64,000 bases of DNA from Roseiarcus sp963749715 (GCA_963749715.1 CAVVNR010000002.1:186001-250000), one strand, 5' to 3'; shown: positions 34,055-42,800, counted from the stretch's first letter. Notes: generated from the sequence alone by a model not told the origin. Made by a program: numbers and translations.

Positions 34055-34924
34055 ATGCGCAAGCTTATCGACCTCCTCAACGCCCGCCCCAGGGACCGCG
34101 TGATCGCGGCGCCTGGGGTGTACGACATGGTGTCGCTCAGGATGGCGTCGGCGATGGGCTTCGACGCCCTGTACATGACCGGCTACGGGACGGTCGCCTC
34201 GCACCTCGGGCTGCCCGACGCGGGGCTCGCGAGCTATGCCGACATGGTCGGGCAAGTCGAAGCGATGGCCCGCATGGCCGAGGCGCCGCTCATCGCCGAC
34301 GGCGATACCGGCTACGGCGGGCTCTTGAACGTGCGCCATGCCGTTCGCGGCTACGAGCGCGCCGGCGCAACGGCGATCCAGCTCGAGGACCAGGAGTTCC
34401 CGAAAAAATGCGGCCATACGCCCGGCCGGCGGGTCGTTCCGGCGGACGACATGGTCCGCAAGATCGCGGTCGCGGCCGAAGCGCGAACGAGCCCCGATTT
34501 TCTCATCATCGCCCGCACCGACGCGCGCGGCTCGCTCGGCCTCGCCGAAGCGATCCGCCGCGCCAGGGCTTACGCCAAGGCGGGGGCGGACATGCTGTTC
34601 GTCGAATCGCCGGAGAGCGAGGACGAGATGGTTGCGATCGGCCGCGAGCTTGGCGACATGCCGCTCGTCGCCAACATGGTCGAGGGCGGACGCACGCCGA
34701 TCATGAGCAACGCGCGCCTCGCCGAGATCGGCTACGCGCTCGCCATCTATCCGGTCGCGGGCCTGCTCAGCGCCGCGGCGGCGCTGCGCACGGTCTACGC
34801 CCATATCCGCGACACCGGCTCCTCGCTCGGCTCGCCGGCGCCGCTCTATCCTTTCGCCGAGATGAACCGGCTGATGGGGTTCGAGGAGGTCTGGGCGTTC
34901 GATAGGGCGCACGCGGAGACTTGA
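34055..34924 (+). CDS. Isocitrate lyase/PEP mutase superfamily enzyme
   Basis: 289-residue TIM-barrel enzyme. The Mg2+ site is visible in ADGDTGYGG, and the catalytic loop FPKKCGHTPGRRV contains the KKCGH motif of the lyase branch (2,3-dimethylmalate lyase, 2-methylisocitrate lyase, oxaloacetate decarboxylase, carboxyphosphonoenolpyruvate mutase). These enzymes break or form a C-C bond next to a carboxylate or P-C bond. The substrate cannot be set; true isocitrate lyases are longer. ATG 34055 has an AGGTGA ribosome-binding site. It is divergent from the damaged glcG-like gene. Confidence 0.9.
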   Translation: MRKLIDLLNARPRDRVIAAPGVYDMVSLRMASAMGFDALYMTGYGTVASHLGLPDAGLASYADMVGQVEAMARMAEAPLIADGDTGYGGLLNVRHAVRGYERAGATAIQLEDQEFPKKCGHTPGRRVVPADDMVRKIAVAAEARTSPDFLIIARTDARGSLGLAEAIRRARAYAKAGADMLFVESPESEDEMVAIGRELGDMPLVANMVEGGRTPIMSNARLAEIGYALAIYPVAGLLSAAAALRTVYAHIRDTGSSLGSPAPLYPFAEMNRLMGFEEVWAFDRAHAET

Positions 34925-34969
34925 TGATGTGGATCGGCGCAACCGCGCGCGCGGAGGCGGCTCGCGATG

Positions 34970-35212
34970 CTGCTCCGGCCAAAACTCCACGTCCGCCGCC
35001 TGCTCCATCGACCAGGGGCGGGCTTCCGGCAAAGCGTCTTCCGCCAACCCAGTCTCTTTGCTTGCCGCGCCGACGGCGTCGAGCCACATCGCCCCCTGCC
35101 AGTCCCGATCGTCCATGACGGTCTTCAGGCTCGGCGTTTCCTTGATCGCAAGTGCGATCCGCTTTCGCTTATTGTTGATCTTCGCTCGCCAACTGCTGGT
35201 CCGGTTCTCCGG
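34970..35212 (-). pseudogene. DUF29 family C-terminal remnant
   Basis: On the minus strand a frame encodes about 80 residues that match the C-terminal half of DUF29 proteins: PENRTSSWRAKI, ALAIKETPSLKTVMDD, KETGLAEDALPEARPWSMEQ and ending FWPEQ. The N-terminal half and a start codon are absent, and no stop follows the family end. It is a remnant of a second DUF29 gene besides the intact one at 24680. It occupies much of the 509-base gap upstream of rplK. Confidence 0.65.
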
Positions 35213-35319
35213 ATGTCGCGCTGGCCTTGCTGTCGCACATGACGAAACCTCGTCTCCTTCGTCTACCATCGCCCAGTTGCCCCCGGCCGCCAAACCTGAT
35301 AGCAGCGCGCCCTTCACAT

Positions 35320-35363
35320 GTGGGAGAACGCCGGTCGCCAGCCGGGGCAAACGTTCGGACCAC
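35320..35363 (+). promoter_or_regulatory. Candidate L1-binding leader of rplK
   Basis: GTGGGAG (35320-35326) and CCAC (35360-35363) bracket a small GC-rich hairpin about 70 bases upstream of the rplK start. Leaders of the L11 operon commonly carry a GUGGGAG-hairpin-CCAC element that mimics the 23S rRNA site of ribosomal protein L1 and allows autoregulation. Assigned by resemblance only. Confidence 0.4.
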
Positions 35364-35433
35364 GAAACTGCAACCTGGCGCGAGCGTTCCGGGCCAACCC
35401 CTGAACGGCCGCGCCCGCGCATGGAGCAGCCTC

Positions 35434-35880
35434 ATGGCGAAGAAGATTACCGGCTATATCAAACTGCAAGTGCCGGCGGGGGCGGCCAATCCGTCGCCGC
35501 CGATCGGTCCCGCGCTCGGCCAGCGCGGTTTGAACATCATGGAATTCTGCAAGGCCTTCAATGCGCGCACGGCGCAAATGGAGAAGGGCGCGCCGATTCC
35601 GGTGGTCATCACCGCCTATCAGGATCGCTCGTTCACTTTCGAGATGCGCCAGCCGCCGGTGACCTTCTGGCTCAAGAAGGCGGCCAACCTCAAGCTCGGC
35701 AAGAAGCCGGCTTCCGGCTCCAAGACGCCAGGCCGCGGCTCGGTCGGCACAGTGACAAGAGCGCAGGTGCGCGAGATCGCCGAGAAGAAGATCGTCGACC
35801 TCAACTGCGACACGATCGAAGCAGCGATGAAGATGATCGAAGGCTCGGCCCGCTCGATGGGCCTGCAGGTGGAGGGCTGA
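35434..35880 (+). CDS. rplK: 50S ribosomal protein L11
   Basis: 148-residue L11: KKITGYIKLQVPAGAANPSP at the N-terminus, PPIGPALGQRGLNIMEFCK, and the C-terminal RNA-binding domain with VREIAEKKIVDLNC. It binds the GTPase-associated centre of 23S rRNA. It is followed after 3 bases by rplA, the conserved pair. Unlike most Rhizobiales, the upstream neighbour is not nusG but a DUF29 remnant, so this gene must have its own promoter in 34925-35433. Confidence 0.98.
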   Translation: MAKKITGYIKLQVPAGAANPSPPIGPALGQRGLNIMEFCKAFNARTAQMEKGAPIPVVITAYQDRSFTFEMRQPPVTFWLKKAANLKLGKKPASGSKTPGRGSVGTVTRAQVREIAEKKIVDLNCDTIEAAMKMIEGSARSMGLQVEG

Positions 35881-35883
35881 GCC

Positions 35884-36597
35884 ATGGCGCATCACGGCAA
35901 GAGAGTTCTGAAGGCGCGCGAAAGCGTCGAGCGGACCAAGCTTTACAAGCTCGAAGAGGCGGTGAAGCTGGTCAAAGGCAACGCGAGCGCCAAGTTCGAC
36001 GAGACGGTCGAGCTTTCGCTCAATCTCGGGGTCGATCCGAAGCACGCCGACCAGATGGTGCGCGGCGTCGTCAACCTGCCGAACGGCACCGGGCGGACGC
36101 TCCGGGTCGCGGTGTTCGCGCGCGGGGCCAAGGCTGACGAAGCGCGCGCGGCCGGCGCCGATATCGTCGGCGCCGAGGACCTCGTCGCCCAGGTCCAGGG
36201 CGGCGAGATCAACTTCGACCGCTGCGTCGCCACCCCCGACCTGATGCCGCTGGTCGGACGCCTCGGCAAGGTGCTCGGGCCGCGCGGCCTGATGCCGAAC
36301 CCCAAGGTCGGCACGGTGACGATGGACGTCAAAGCAGCCGTCGCGGCGTCGAAGGGCGGCGCGGTCGAGTTCCGGGCCGAAAAGGCCGGCATCGTCCAGG
36401 GCTCGGTCGGCAAGGCCTCGTTCGGTGACGAGAAGCTGGCCGAGAACATCAAGGCCTTCGTCGATGCGGTGAACCGCGCCAAGCCCGCCGGCGCCAAGGG
36501 CCACTACCTCCTGCGCGCGGCCGTTTCCTCGACCATGGGCCCGGGCGTGAGGCTCGACCTCTCGACGCTGCAGACGGCGGCGCAGACCGGGGCGTGA
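35884..36597 (+). CDS. rplA: 50S ribosomal protein L1
   Basis: 237-residue L1 protein, binding the L1 stalk of 23S rRNA and likely also its own operon leader. Conserved segments are KFDETVELSLNLGVDPKHAD, VNLPNGTGR, the signature GRLGKVLGPRGLMPNPK and GTVTMDVKAAV. Full length. The usual next genes rplJ and rplL are absent; hrpB follows instead after a palindromic repeat. Confidence 0.98.
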   Translation: MAHHGKRVLKARESVERTKLYKLEEAVKLVKGNASAKFDETVELSLNLGVDPKHADQMVRGVVNLPNGTGRTLRVAVFARGAKADEARAAGADIVGAEDLVAQVQGGEINFDRCVATPDLMPLVGRLGKVLGPRGLMPNPKVGTVTMDVKAAVAASKGGAVEFRAEKAGIVQGSVGKASFGDEKLAENIKAFVDAVNRAKPAGAKGHYLLRAAVSSTMGPGVRLDLSTLQTAAQTGA

Positions 36598-36620
36598 GCC
36601 TGGGCGCAGTCGCTTCGCTT

Positions 36621-36725
36621 GCCCTCGCCGCAGCCCCTCTCCCGTAGACCGGAGAGGGGGTGAAGCCCTCCTCCCGCTTGCGGGAGAAGGTGGACGCGCC
36701 GAAGGGGCGGCCGGATGAGGGGCTG
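36621..36725. repeat. Palindromic repeat, family C copy 1 (upstream of hrpB)
   Basis: CTCTCCCGTAGACCGGAGAG and CTCCCGCTTGCGGGAG palindromes followed by GGCCGGATGAGGGGCTG. It is the inverted counterpart of the copy inside hrpB at 38221-38314 and fills the gap between rplA and hrpB. Confidence 0.85.
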
Positions 36726-36731
36726 CTGCAA

Positions 36732-39267
36732 ATGAGCGGTCTCCCGCCTCTCCCCATCGACGAGGCGCTGCCGGCGCTCTGCGCCGCGCTCGCAACGCGC
36801 ACCAGCGCGGTTCTCGTTGCGCCGCCCGGCGCCGGCAAGACAACGCGGGCGCCGCTCGCTTTGCTCGACGAGCCGTGGGCGAGAAGGCAAACGGCTCATT
36901 CTGCTCGAGCCGCGGCGTCTTGCCGCCCGCGCCGCGGCTTCCCGGATGGCCGCGACGTTGGACGAGAAGGTCGGCGAAACGGTCGGCCTGCGCGTCCGGC
37001 TGCAAAGCCTGGTGTCGAAGCGGACTCGCATCGAGGTCGTCACCGAGGGCGTGTTCACCCGGCAGATCCTCGACGATCCTTCGCTCGAAGGCGTCGCCGC
37101 GGTTCTGTTCGACGAGTTCCACGAGCGCTCGCTCGACGCCGACCTTGGCCTCGCCTTCGCGCTCGACGCGCAAGAGGGCCTGCGCGAGGACCTGCGGCTT
37201 TTGGTCATGTCGGCGACGCTCGACGGCGCGCGGGTGCGCTCGCTTCTCGGCCAGTCCCCTGACGATTTGCCGCCGCTCATCGAGGCGCAAGGCCGCGCCT
37301 ATCCGGTCGAAACGCGGTACGTCGGGCGCGATCCGCGGGCCCGCATCGAAGACGAGGTCGCGCGCGTGACGCTGGATGCGCTCGCGCGCGAAAGCGGTTC
37401 GATCCTGGTCTTCCTGCCGGGCATGGGCGAAATCCGCCGCGTCGCCCAGACCCTGGAGGCGCGGGTCGGGCGTCCCGACGTCGACATCGCCCCGCTCTAC
37501 GGGGCGCTGGATTCACGCGCGCAGGACTTCGCCATCGCCCCCGCGGCGGCGGGGCGGCGCAAGATCGTGCTTGCGACCTCGATCGCCGAGACGTCGCTCA
37601 CGATTCAAGGCGTGCGGGTGGTGGTCGACAGCGGCCTCATGCGGGTTCCGGTCTACGAGCCGGATGTCGGCCTGACGCGTCTCGAGACGGTGCGGGTCAG
37701 CAAGGCCAACGCCGATCAGCGGCGCGGACGCGCAGGACGCGTCGAGCCCGGCGTCTGCTGCCGCCTGTGGCAGGAGGCGGCGACCGGCGGGCTTCAGCCC
37801 TATGCCGCGCCGGAAATCCTCTCCGCCGATCTCTCGGGTCTCCTGCTCGACTGCGCGCTCTGGGGCGTCGCCGATCCGGCGACCCTTCGCTTCCTCGATT
37901 CGCCGCCGCGGGCCGCGCTCGCGGAAGCGCGCACGCTGCTGACGGCGATCGGCGCGCTCGACGGCGAGGGCCGCATCACCGACGAGGGACGGGCGATTTC
38001 TCGCCTCGCGCTGCCGCCACGCCTCGCGCGGATGGTCGTCGACGCCGCGCGCGAGGGCGGCGCGAAAAGGGCGAGCGAGGTCGCGCTCGTCTTGACCGAG
38101 CGCGGGCTCGGCGGCGATGCGGTCGATCTTACGAGCCGGCTCGAGGCTTTCGCCCATGACCGCTCGCCGCGGGCCGAGGACGCGAGGCGCCTCGCGAGGG
38201 GGCTGGCGCAGAGGGCGGAGACCCTCATCCGGCCCTTCGGGCCACCTTCTCCCGCAAGCGGGAGAAGGGTAGCGCCCCCTCTCCCGCTCGCGGGAGAGGG
38301 CTGGGGTGAGGGCAGCCTTCTCGCCTCCGCCTACCCCGACCGCATCGCGATGGCCCGCGGGCGGCGCGGCGAATTCCTGATGGCGAACGGGCGGGCTGCG
38401 GCGGTCGAGGCGCATGATGCGCTCGCAGACGAGCCGTTCCTCGCCATCGGCGAGATCGCCGGCCGCGCGGCTTCGGCGCGCATTCTCCTTGCCGCGCCGC
38501 TGTCGCTCGCCGACATCGAGGCGATCGCCGGCGCCTCGATCGAGACCGTCGATGAACTGACCTTCGACCGCGCTTCGGCGTCCTTGCGGGCGCGACGCCG
38601 CCGCCGGCTCGGGGCGCTCGTCATCGGCGAACAGACGCTTCCCGCCGCGGCGGACGAAGCCGCGGCGCTCGCCCTCGCGCGCGGCGTCCTTTTGCTCGGG
38701 GTCGCGCGCCTGCCGTGGACCCCCGCCAATAAGCAATGGCGCGACCGGGTGATGTTTCTGCGCCGGGCCGAAGGCGAGGCGTGGCCCGACCTCTCGGACG
38801 AGGCGCTCGCGGCCGATCCCGGCTGGCTCGCGCCGTTCGTCGCGGGCAAGACACGGCTCGACGAGATCTGCGCCGAGGATCTCGCCGGGGCGCTGACAGC
38901 AGCGCTTCCATGGGATCTGGCGCGCCGCCTCGACGAGGAGGCGCCGACCCGTTTCCGCGCGCCGACCGGGACTCAAGCGCCGATCGACTACGATGCTGAA
39001 GGCGGCCCGGCGATTGCGCTCAGGGTCCAGGAGCTGTTTGGGCTCAAGGAGCATCCCTCGCTCGCCGGCGGGCGCATTCCGCTCACGCTTAAGCTTCTTT
39101 CGCCAGCCCACCGGCCGATCCAGATCACCCGCGACCTGCCCGGGTTCTGGCGCGGCTCGTGGGCCGCCGTCCGTGCTGACCTCCGCGGCCGTTACCCCCG
39201 CCATTTCTGGCCCGAGGACCCGGCCCAAGCCGCGCCCACGGCGCGCGCGAAGCCCAGGGGGACGTGA
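36732..39267 (+). pseudogene. hrpB: ATP-dependent helicase HrpB, frameshifted near the N-terminus
   Basis: Full-length HrpB-type DEAH/RHA helicase of about 845 codons, split by one frameshift. The first 50 residues, from ATG 36732, contain the Walker A APPGAGKTTRAPLALLDEPW; the rest reads in the next frame from about 36883 (GKRLILLEPRRLAARAAASR). Adding one base there restores the expected PW-A-GEGKRLILLEP sequence. Other motifs are intact: DEFHERSLDADLG (motif II), MSATLDGA (III), ATSIAETSLTIQGV and the motif VI region ADQRRGRAGR, then the HrpB C-terminal domain. A palindromic repeat at 38221-38314 is translated in frame. The RNA or DNA substrate of HrpB is not defined. Confidence 0.92.
38221..38314. 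repeat. Palindromic repeat, family C copy 2, inside the hrpB reading frame
   Basis: CTTCTCCCGCAAGCGGGAGA and CTCTCCCGCTCGCGGGAGAG palindromes inserted in the coding sequence. They encode about 31 extra residues (including FGPPSPASGRRVAPPLPLAG) without breaking the frame. The reverse complement matches copy 1 at 36621-36725. Confidence 0.9.
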
Positions 39268-39293
39268 GAAGATCGTTCAGGCCGTCCACGCGA

Positions 39294-39519
39294 TCAAGCC
39301 GGATTTGCACCGAATGGGTTGAAAGGCTTGATCTTGCCAATCTCCCCCGCGGAGATGCGTTTGGCCTCGAGCATGTCAAAGGCATTTTGCAGCCGGAGAA
39401 AATAGCCCTCCGAAAGACCGAAGAATCGGCAAAGACGCAAATCGGTGTCGGCGGCCTGTGGCGTCCAGAAACTCGTGCTTGAGGATATCGCCCGGATGAG
39501 GGTTCTTCAGCGCGGCCAT
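39294..39519 (-). pseudogene. HigA-type antitoxin, broken by an internal deletion
   Basis: The first 20 codons from ATG 39519 match HigA antitoxins (MAALKNPHPGDILKHEFLD). The C-terminal part (DTDLRLCRFFGLSEGYFLRL...QNAFDMLEA, ending GANPA at 39294) is typical too, but is in a different frame, and the roughly 30-residue helix-turn-helix between them is missing. The N-terminal frame terminates early in the shifted region. The gene cannot make a DNA-binding antitoxin. It lies 9 bases downstream of the HigB-like toxin gene. Confidence 0.72.
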
Positions 39520-39528
39520 CTCTTCCTC

Positions 39529-39789
39529 TCAGTGACAATCGACGACCTCGACGTCGTGCGGCTCGCCGTCGGACCAACGAAAGCAGATGCGCCACTGATC
39601 ATTGATCCGGATGCTCCACTGGCCTGCACGATCCCCCTTCAGAGACTCCAGATGGTTGCCGGGAGGATTGCGCAAGTCCTCCAAGGTGAGCGAAGCATCG
39701 AGCTGGCGCAATTTGCGCAATGCGCGATCCTGGATGTCGCCGGGAAACTTGCGGCTCTGCCGGCCTCGCCAAATTCGCGCGGTCTCCAT
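39529..39789 (-). CDS. HigB/RelE-family toxin (probably start-damaged)
   Basis: 86 residues of the HigB branch of RelE-type mRNA interferases: FPGDIQDRALRKLRQLDASL, NPPGNHLESLKGDRAGQWSI, INDQWRICFRWSDG and the C-terminal DVEVVDCH with the conserved His. The first ATG (39789) falls inside the usual N-terminus; the preceding in-frame codons encode RSFRD, the normal family sequence, but no start codon remains upstream before a TGA. The toxin may be shortened by about seven residues. With its antitoxin destroyed, survival implies that it is inactive or unexpressed. Confidence 0.78.
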   Translation of the reverse strand: METARIWRGRQSRKFPGDIQDRALRKLRQLDASLTLEDLRNPPGNHLESLKGDRAGQWSIRINDQWRICFRWSDGEPHDVEVVDCH

Positions 39790-39816
39790 GTCGCGAAACG
39801 AGCGTGACGCGAGGCA

Positions 39817-41031
39817 TCACGCCGTCGCCCGTACCGGAAGCCGCGTCCAGCCGCGGAGCGTGTTGTTGAGAAGCGGCGTCGGCTCGCCGTCGGGCTCGAT
39901 GCGCGTCATCGCGCGCGCCAACGCCGCGAGCAGAGCTTCGCCTTCGAGCCTCGCCAGCAACTGGCCGACGCACATATGGACCCCGCCGCCGAAGGCGACG
40001 TGGCCTGAGGTCGGGCGGTCGATGTCGTAGCGGTCCGGGTCGGGCCATTTGCGCGGATCGCGGTTCGCGGCGCTAAGCAGCATCAGCACCTTCTCGCCTT
40101 CAGGAATTGTCGCGCCGCCCAGTTCGACGTCGCGCGCGGTCGTGCGGAAGAAGGTCTGCACCGGCGTTTCAAGCCTGATCGCTTCCTCGAACGCGGCGCG
40201 CGCCTTGGACGGATCGGCGCGCAACGCCGCGAATTGATCGGGGTTCCCGGCCAGAGAGCGCATCGCCGCGCCGAGGCCATGCACGGTCGTATCGAAGCCG
40301 GCGCTGAGCAGCGACCGGACCAGGAGTTCCGCCTCCTGCCGCGTCACTTCGCCCGCGTCCGCCCCGGCATGGATCATCGCCCCGATGCCGCCGTCGGCAA
40401 GCGCCTCGCGCTTGCACTGCGCCGAAATCCACTCGACATGCGGCGCCATCTGCGCGACTGCCGCCCGGCGCAGCTCGTTGTCGGGGCCGAACATGTTGAA
40501 CACGGTCGCCGCGTAGGGCAGCAGGTGCTCGCGGCCCTGCTCGGACAGTCCAACCGCGTCCGGCATGACCATCATCGGATAGACTTCGGCGCAGTCGGCG
40601 ATCGCATCGAATCGGCCCATTCGCGCCAGCTTTTGCGCGAGCTCGTCCGCAGCCTGCGCGAAGCGCGCGCGCAACGATCGCATCACCGTCGCCGACAGCG
40701 CCCGATTGAGGACGGCCCGGGCGCGATCGTGCTCGGGCGGATCGCGCTCCAGAACCAGGCTCGGCGGCCGCCACGGCTTCTCGCGCTGAAAATCGCTCAG
40801 ACCCACCCCTCGGCCGGAACAGAAAGTCGCCGGATCGTTGAGGATCTGCCGGACCTCCGCGTGCCGCGCCGCGGCGTAGACGCCGTACCTTTCGAGCCAG
40901 ACGACCGGTCCGGCTTCCCGGAGGGCCTCGTGCGCGGGAAACGGATTGCGCAACACATCGAGCGAGAAGGGATCGATCGCGGAAGCCGGGATTCCGGCAG
41001 GCGGGCGGCGTGCGGCGACATCCTGCAACAT
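39817..41031 (-). CDS. Cytochrome P450, CYP199-like
   Basis: 404 residues, starting at ATG 41031 with a GAGGAA ribosome-binding site. The I-helix motif AGFDTTVHG, the ExxR motif in FEEAIRLETP and the heme-cysteine loop FGGGVHMCVGQLLARLEGEA are present. The loop and the ending NNTLRGWTRLP closely resemble CYP199A enzymes of Rhodopseudomonas and Bradyrhizobium, which demethylate 4-methoxybenzoate and other para-substituted benzoates. No ferredoxin or reductase gene is adjacent, so electrons must come from elsewhere. It is soluble and cytosolic. The subfamily call is by memory of the heme loop and ending. Confidence 0.9.
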   Translation of the reverse strand: MLQDVAARRPPAGIPASAIDPFSLDVLRNPFPAHEALREAGPVVWLERYGVYAAARHAEVRQILNDPATFCSGRGVGLSDFQREKPWRPPSLVLERDPPEHDRARAVLNRALSATVMRSLRARFAQAADELAQKLARMGRFDAIADCAEVYPMMVMPDAVGLSEQGREHLLPYAATVFNMFGPDNELRRAAVAQMAPHVEWISAQCKREALADGGIGAMIHAGADAGEVTRQEAELLVRSLLSAGFDTTVHGLGAAMRSLAGNPDQFAALRADPSKARAAFEEAIRLETPVQTFFRTTARDVELGGATIPEGEKVLMLLSAANRDPRKWPDPDRYDIDRPTSGHVAFGGGVHMCVGQLLARLEGEALLAALARAMTRIEPDGEPTPLLNNTLRGWTRLPVRATA

Positions 41032-41112
41032 GGCGCGTTTCCTCGGGAGAGTCCTGTTGCGACTGACAATATTATCTCGCGCGTGTCGCACGCAACCAGC
41101 GCGCCCGTCGCC

Positions 41113-41463
41113 TCAGGCCACGAGCCTCGCGAGCCGCTTCGGGGCGACGAGCCGATAGCTGCGGCGGACGAAGGCCTCGACTTCGCGCCAGTCGGCCGCC
41201 TCGTCCAGGCCGACCCCGATCCAGCCCTTGGCGCCGAAATAGGGAGGGACGAAAAATCGCGCCGGCTCGGCGTCGATGATGATTTCGCGCGCGCCTCGCG
41301 GAACCTTGCACCACAGCGCGACCCAGTCGCTCCACGGCCGCTCGAGGGCGAAGATCTTCTCCCCGACGCGATACGACGGACCGCGCCGCATCGGCTCCTC
41401 GCGCGCCTCGGGAAGGGCGAGGCAGATGGCGCGCAATCGCCCGTCGATAGCCAGAAGCGGCAT
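41113..41463 (-). CDS. MmcQ/YjbR-family protein
   Basis: 116-residue MmcQ/YjbR family protein (CyaY-like fold, sometimes reported to bind DNA). Features are CLALPEAREEP near the N-terminus, YRVGEKIFALER, WCKVPRGAREIIID and the family block PPYFGAKGWIGVGLDE with a C-terminal EAFVRRSYRLVAPKRL. The role is unknown. It precedes the P450 gene by 81 bases on the same strand and is divergent from the AcnX genes. Confidence 0.88.
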   Translation of the reverse strand: MPLLAIDGRLRAICLALPEAREEPMRRGPSYRVGEKIFALERPWSDWVALWCKVPRGAREIIIDAEPARFFVPPYFGAKGWIGVGLDEAADWREVEAFVRRSYRLVAPKRLARLVA

Positions 41464-41558
41464 CGGACGCTCCTATCTCCGCCCTTTCGAGCCTAACACG
41501 GCTCGGCCGGCCGCGCACGTTGACCCGCGGGTCCGCGCGCCGATAGCGTGGGCCTTCG

Positions 41559-42800
41559 ATGTCCCTCGACCTCTCTCCGCTCGATCGCGAACTCTTGGGC
41601 GGCGCCCATGGCGGCGGCGCGGCGTTCGCCATGCGCCTCCTTGCTCGCGTCGCCCAGGCGGTTGGCGCGTCCCGGTTCATCGATATCGAGGCGGCGCATG
41701 TCGACGGCTGCCTCTATCTCGGGCGCGCGAGCCTCGATTTCGCGCTCAAGATGACCGAACTCGGCGGCAAGGTGCGCGTGCCCACGACCCTTAACGTCGG
41801 CTCGCTTGATTTGATCCATCCGGAACTCTTTCAAGGCGCAAAAAAGGACGCCGAGAACGGCGCAAGGCTCATGCGGGCGCATGTCGAGCTTGGCTGCGCG
41901 CCGACCTTCACCTGCGCCCCCTATCAGAGCGTCCACCGTCCGCGGTTCGGCGCGCAGATCGCCTGGGGCGAGTCGAACGCGATCGTGTTCGCCAATTCGG
42001 TGATCGGCGCCCGCACCAACCGTTACGGCGACTTTGTCGACCTCTGTTGCGCGATGGCCGGCCGCGCCCCGGAATTCGGCCTCCACCTCAAGGAGAACCG
42101 CGCCGCGCGGGCTTTGGTCGAGGTCGCTTCGGTTCCGGATGCCTGGGATTTGGAGCAGGTCGCGGTGGCGCTTGGCCATACGATCGGGCGCCGCTGCGGC
42201 GGCCTCATCCCGGCGATCGTCGGCCTGCCCGCCGGCGCAACCGAGGACGATCTGAAGGCTTTGGGCGCGGCCGCCGCCTCGTCCGGCGCGGTGGCGCTGT
42301 TTCATGTCGTCGGCGTTACGCCCGAAGCGCCGGACCTCGAGGCCGCGTGCGGCGGCCTTGCGCCGGAGCTTCATCTCAGGCTGACCGCCGACGACTTGCG
42401 CGACGCGGCGCGCTCGCTGTCGAGCGTCGCCGACGGAGCGCCGCTCGGGGCGGTCTCGCTCGGCACGCCGCATTTCTCGCTCGCTGAATTCGCCCGCCTG
42501 ATGCCGCTCCTCGAGGGCCCGCGCCCGCTTGCCGACATCTGGATCAACTGCAGCCGAGCGACGCTCGGCGAAATCCGCGAGCGCGGCTGGGAAGAGCGGC
42601 TCCTTGCCGCCCGGGTCACGCTGGTTGCCGACACCTGCGTCTATATCGGCACGCTGATGCGGGTCGCCGCGGGGGCGGTCATGACCAATTCGGGCAAATG
42701 CGCCTATTACGCGCCGGCCAATCTCGGGGTCGAAGTGGCCTATGGATCGCTCGCCGAATGCGTCGCCTCGGCGCGCGCCGGCAAGGTGGTGCGGTTGTGA
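41559..42800 (+). CDS. Aconitase X large subunit (DUF521)
   Basis: 413 residues of the AcnX/DUF521 catalytic subunit. Conserved segments are DIEAAHVDGCLYLG, VRVPTTLNVGSLDL, the cysteine motif GCAPTFTCAPYQ, WGESNAIVFANSVIGARTNR, TLVADTCVY and the C-terminal MTNSGKCAYYAP, with cysteines that ligate an Fe-S cluster in characterised members. Bacterial two-subunit AcnX enzymes have been reported as cis-3-hydroxy-L-proline dehydratases, while archaeal ones dehydrate mevalonate 5-phosphate. No proline-catabolic genes are adjacent, so the substrate is open. The stop overlaps the GTG start of the small subunit. Confidence 0.93.
   Translation: MSLDLSPLDRELLGGAHGGGAAFAMRLLARVAQAVGASRFIDIEAAHVDGCLYLGRASLDFALKMTELGGKVRVPTTLNVGSLDLIHPELFQGAKKDAENGARLMRAHVELGCAPTFTCAPYQSVHRPRFGAQIAWGESNAIVFANSVIGARTNRYGDFVDLCCAMAGRAPEFGLHLKENRAARALVEVASVPDAWDLEQVAVALGHTIGRRCGGLIPAIVGLPAGATEDDLKALGAAAASSGAVALFHVVGVTPEAPDLEAACGGLAPELHLRLTADDLRDAARSLSSVADGAPLGAVSLGTPHFSLAEFARLMPLLEGPRPLADIWINCSRATLGEIRERGWEERLLAARVTLVADTCVYIGTLMRVAAGAVMTNSGKCAYYAPANLGVEVAYGSLAECVASARAGKVVRL

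Noticed and set aside
35314..37290. 658-codon minus-strand frame across rplK, rplA and hrpB
   Set aside because: Antisense to ribosomal protein genes and without recognisable domains.
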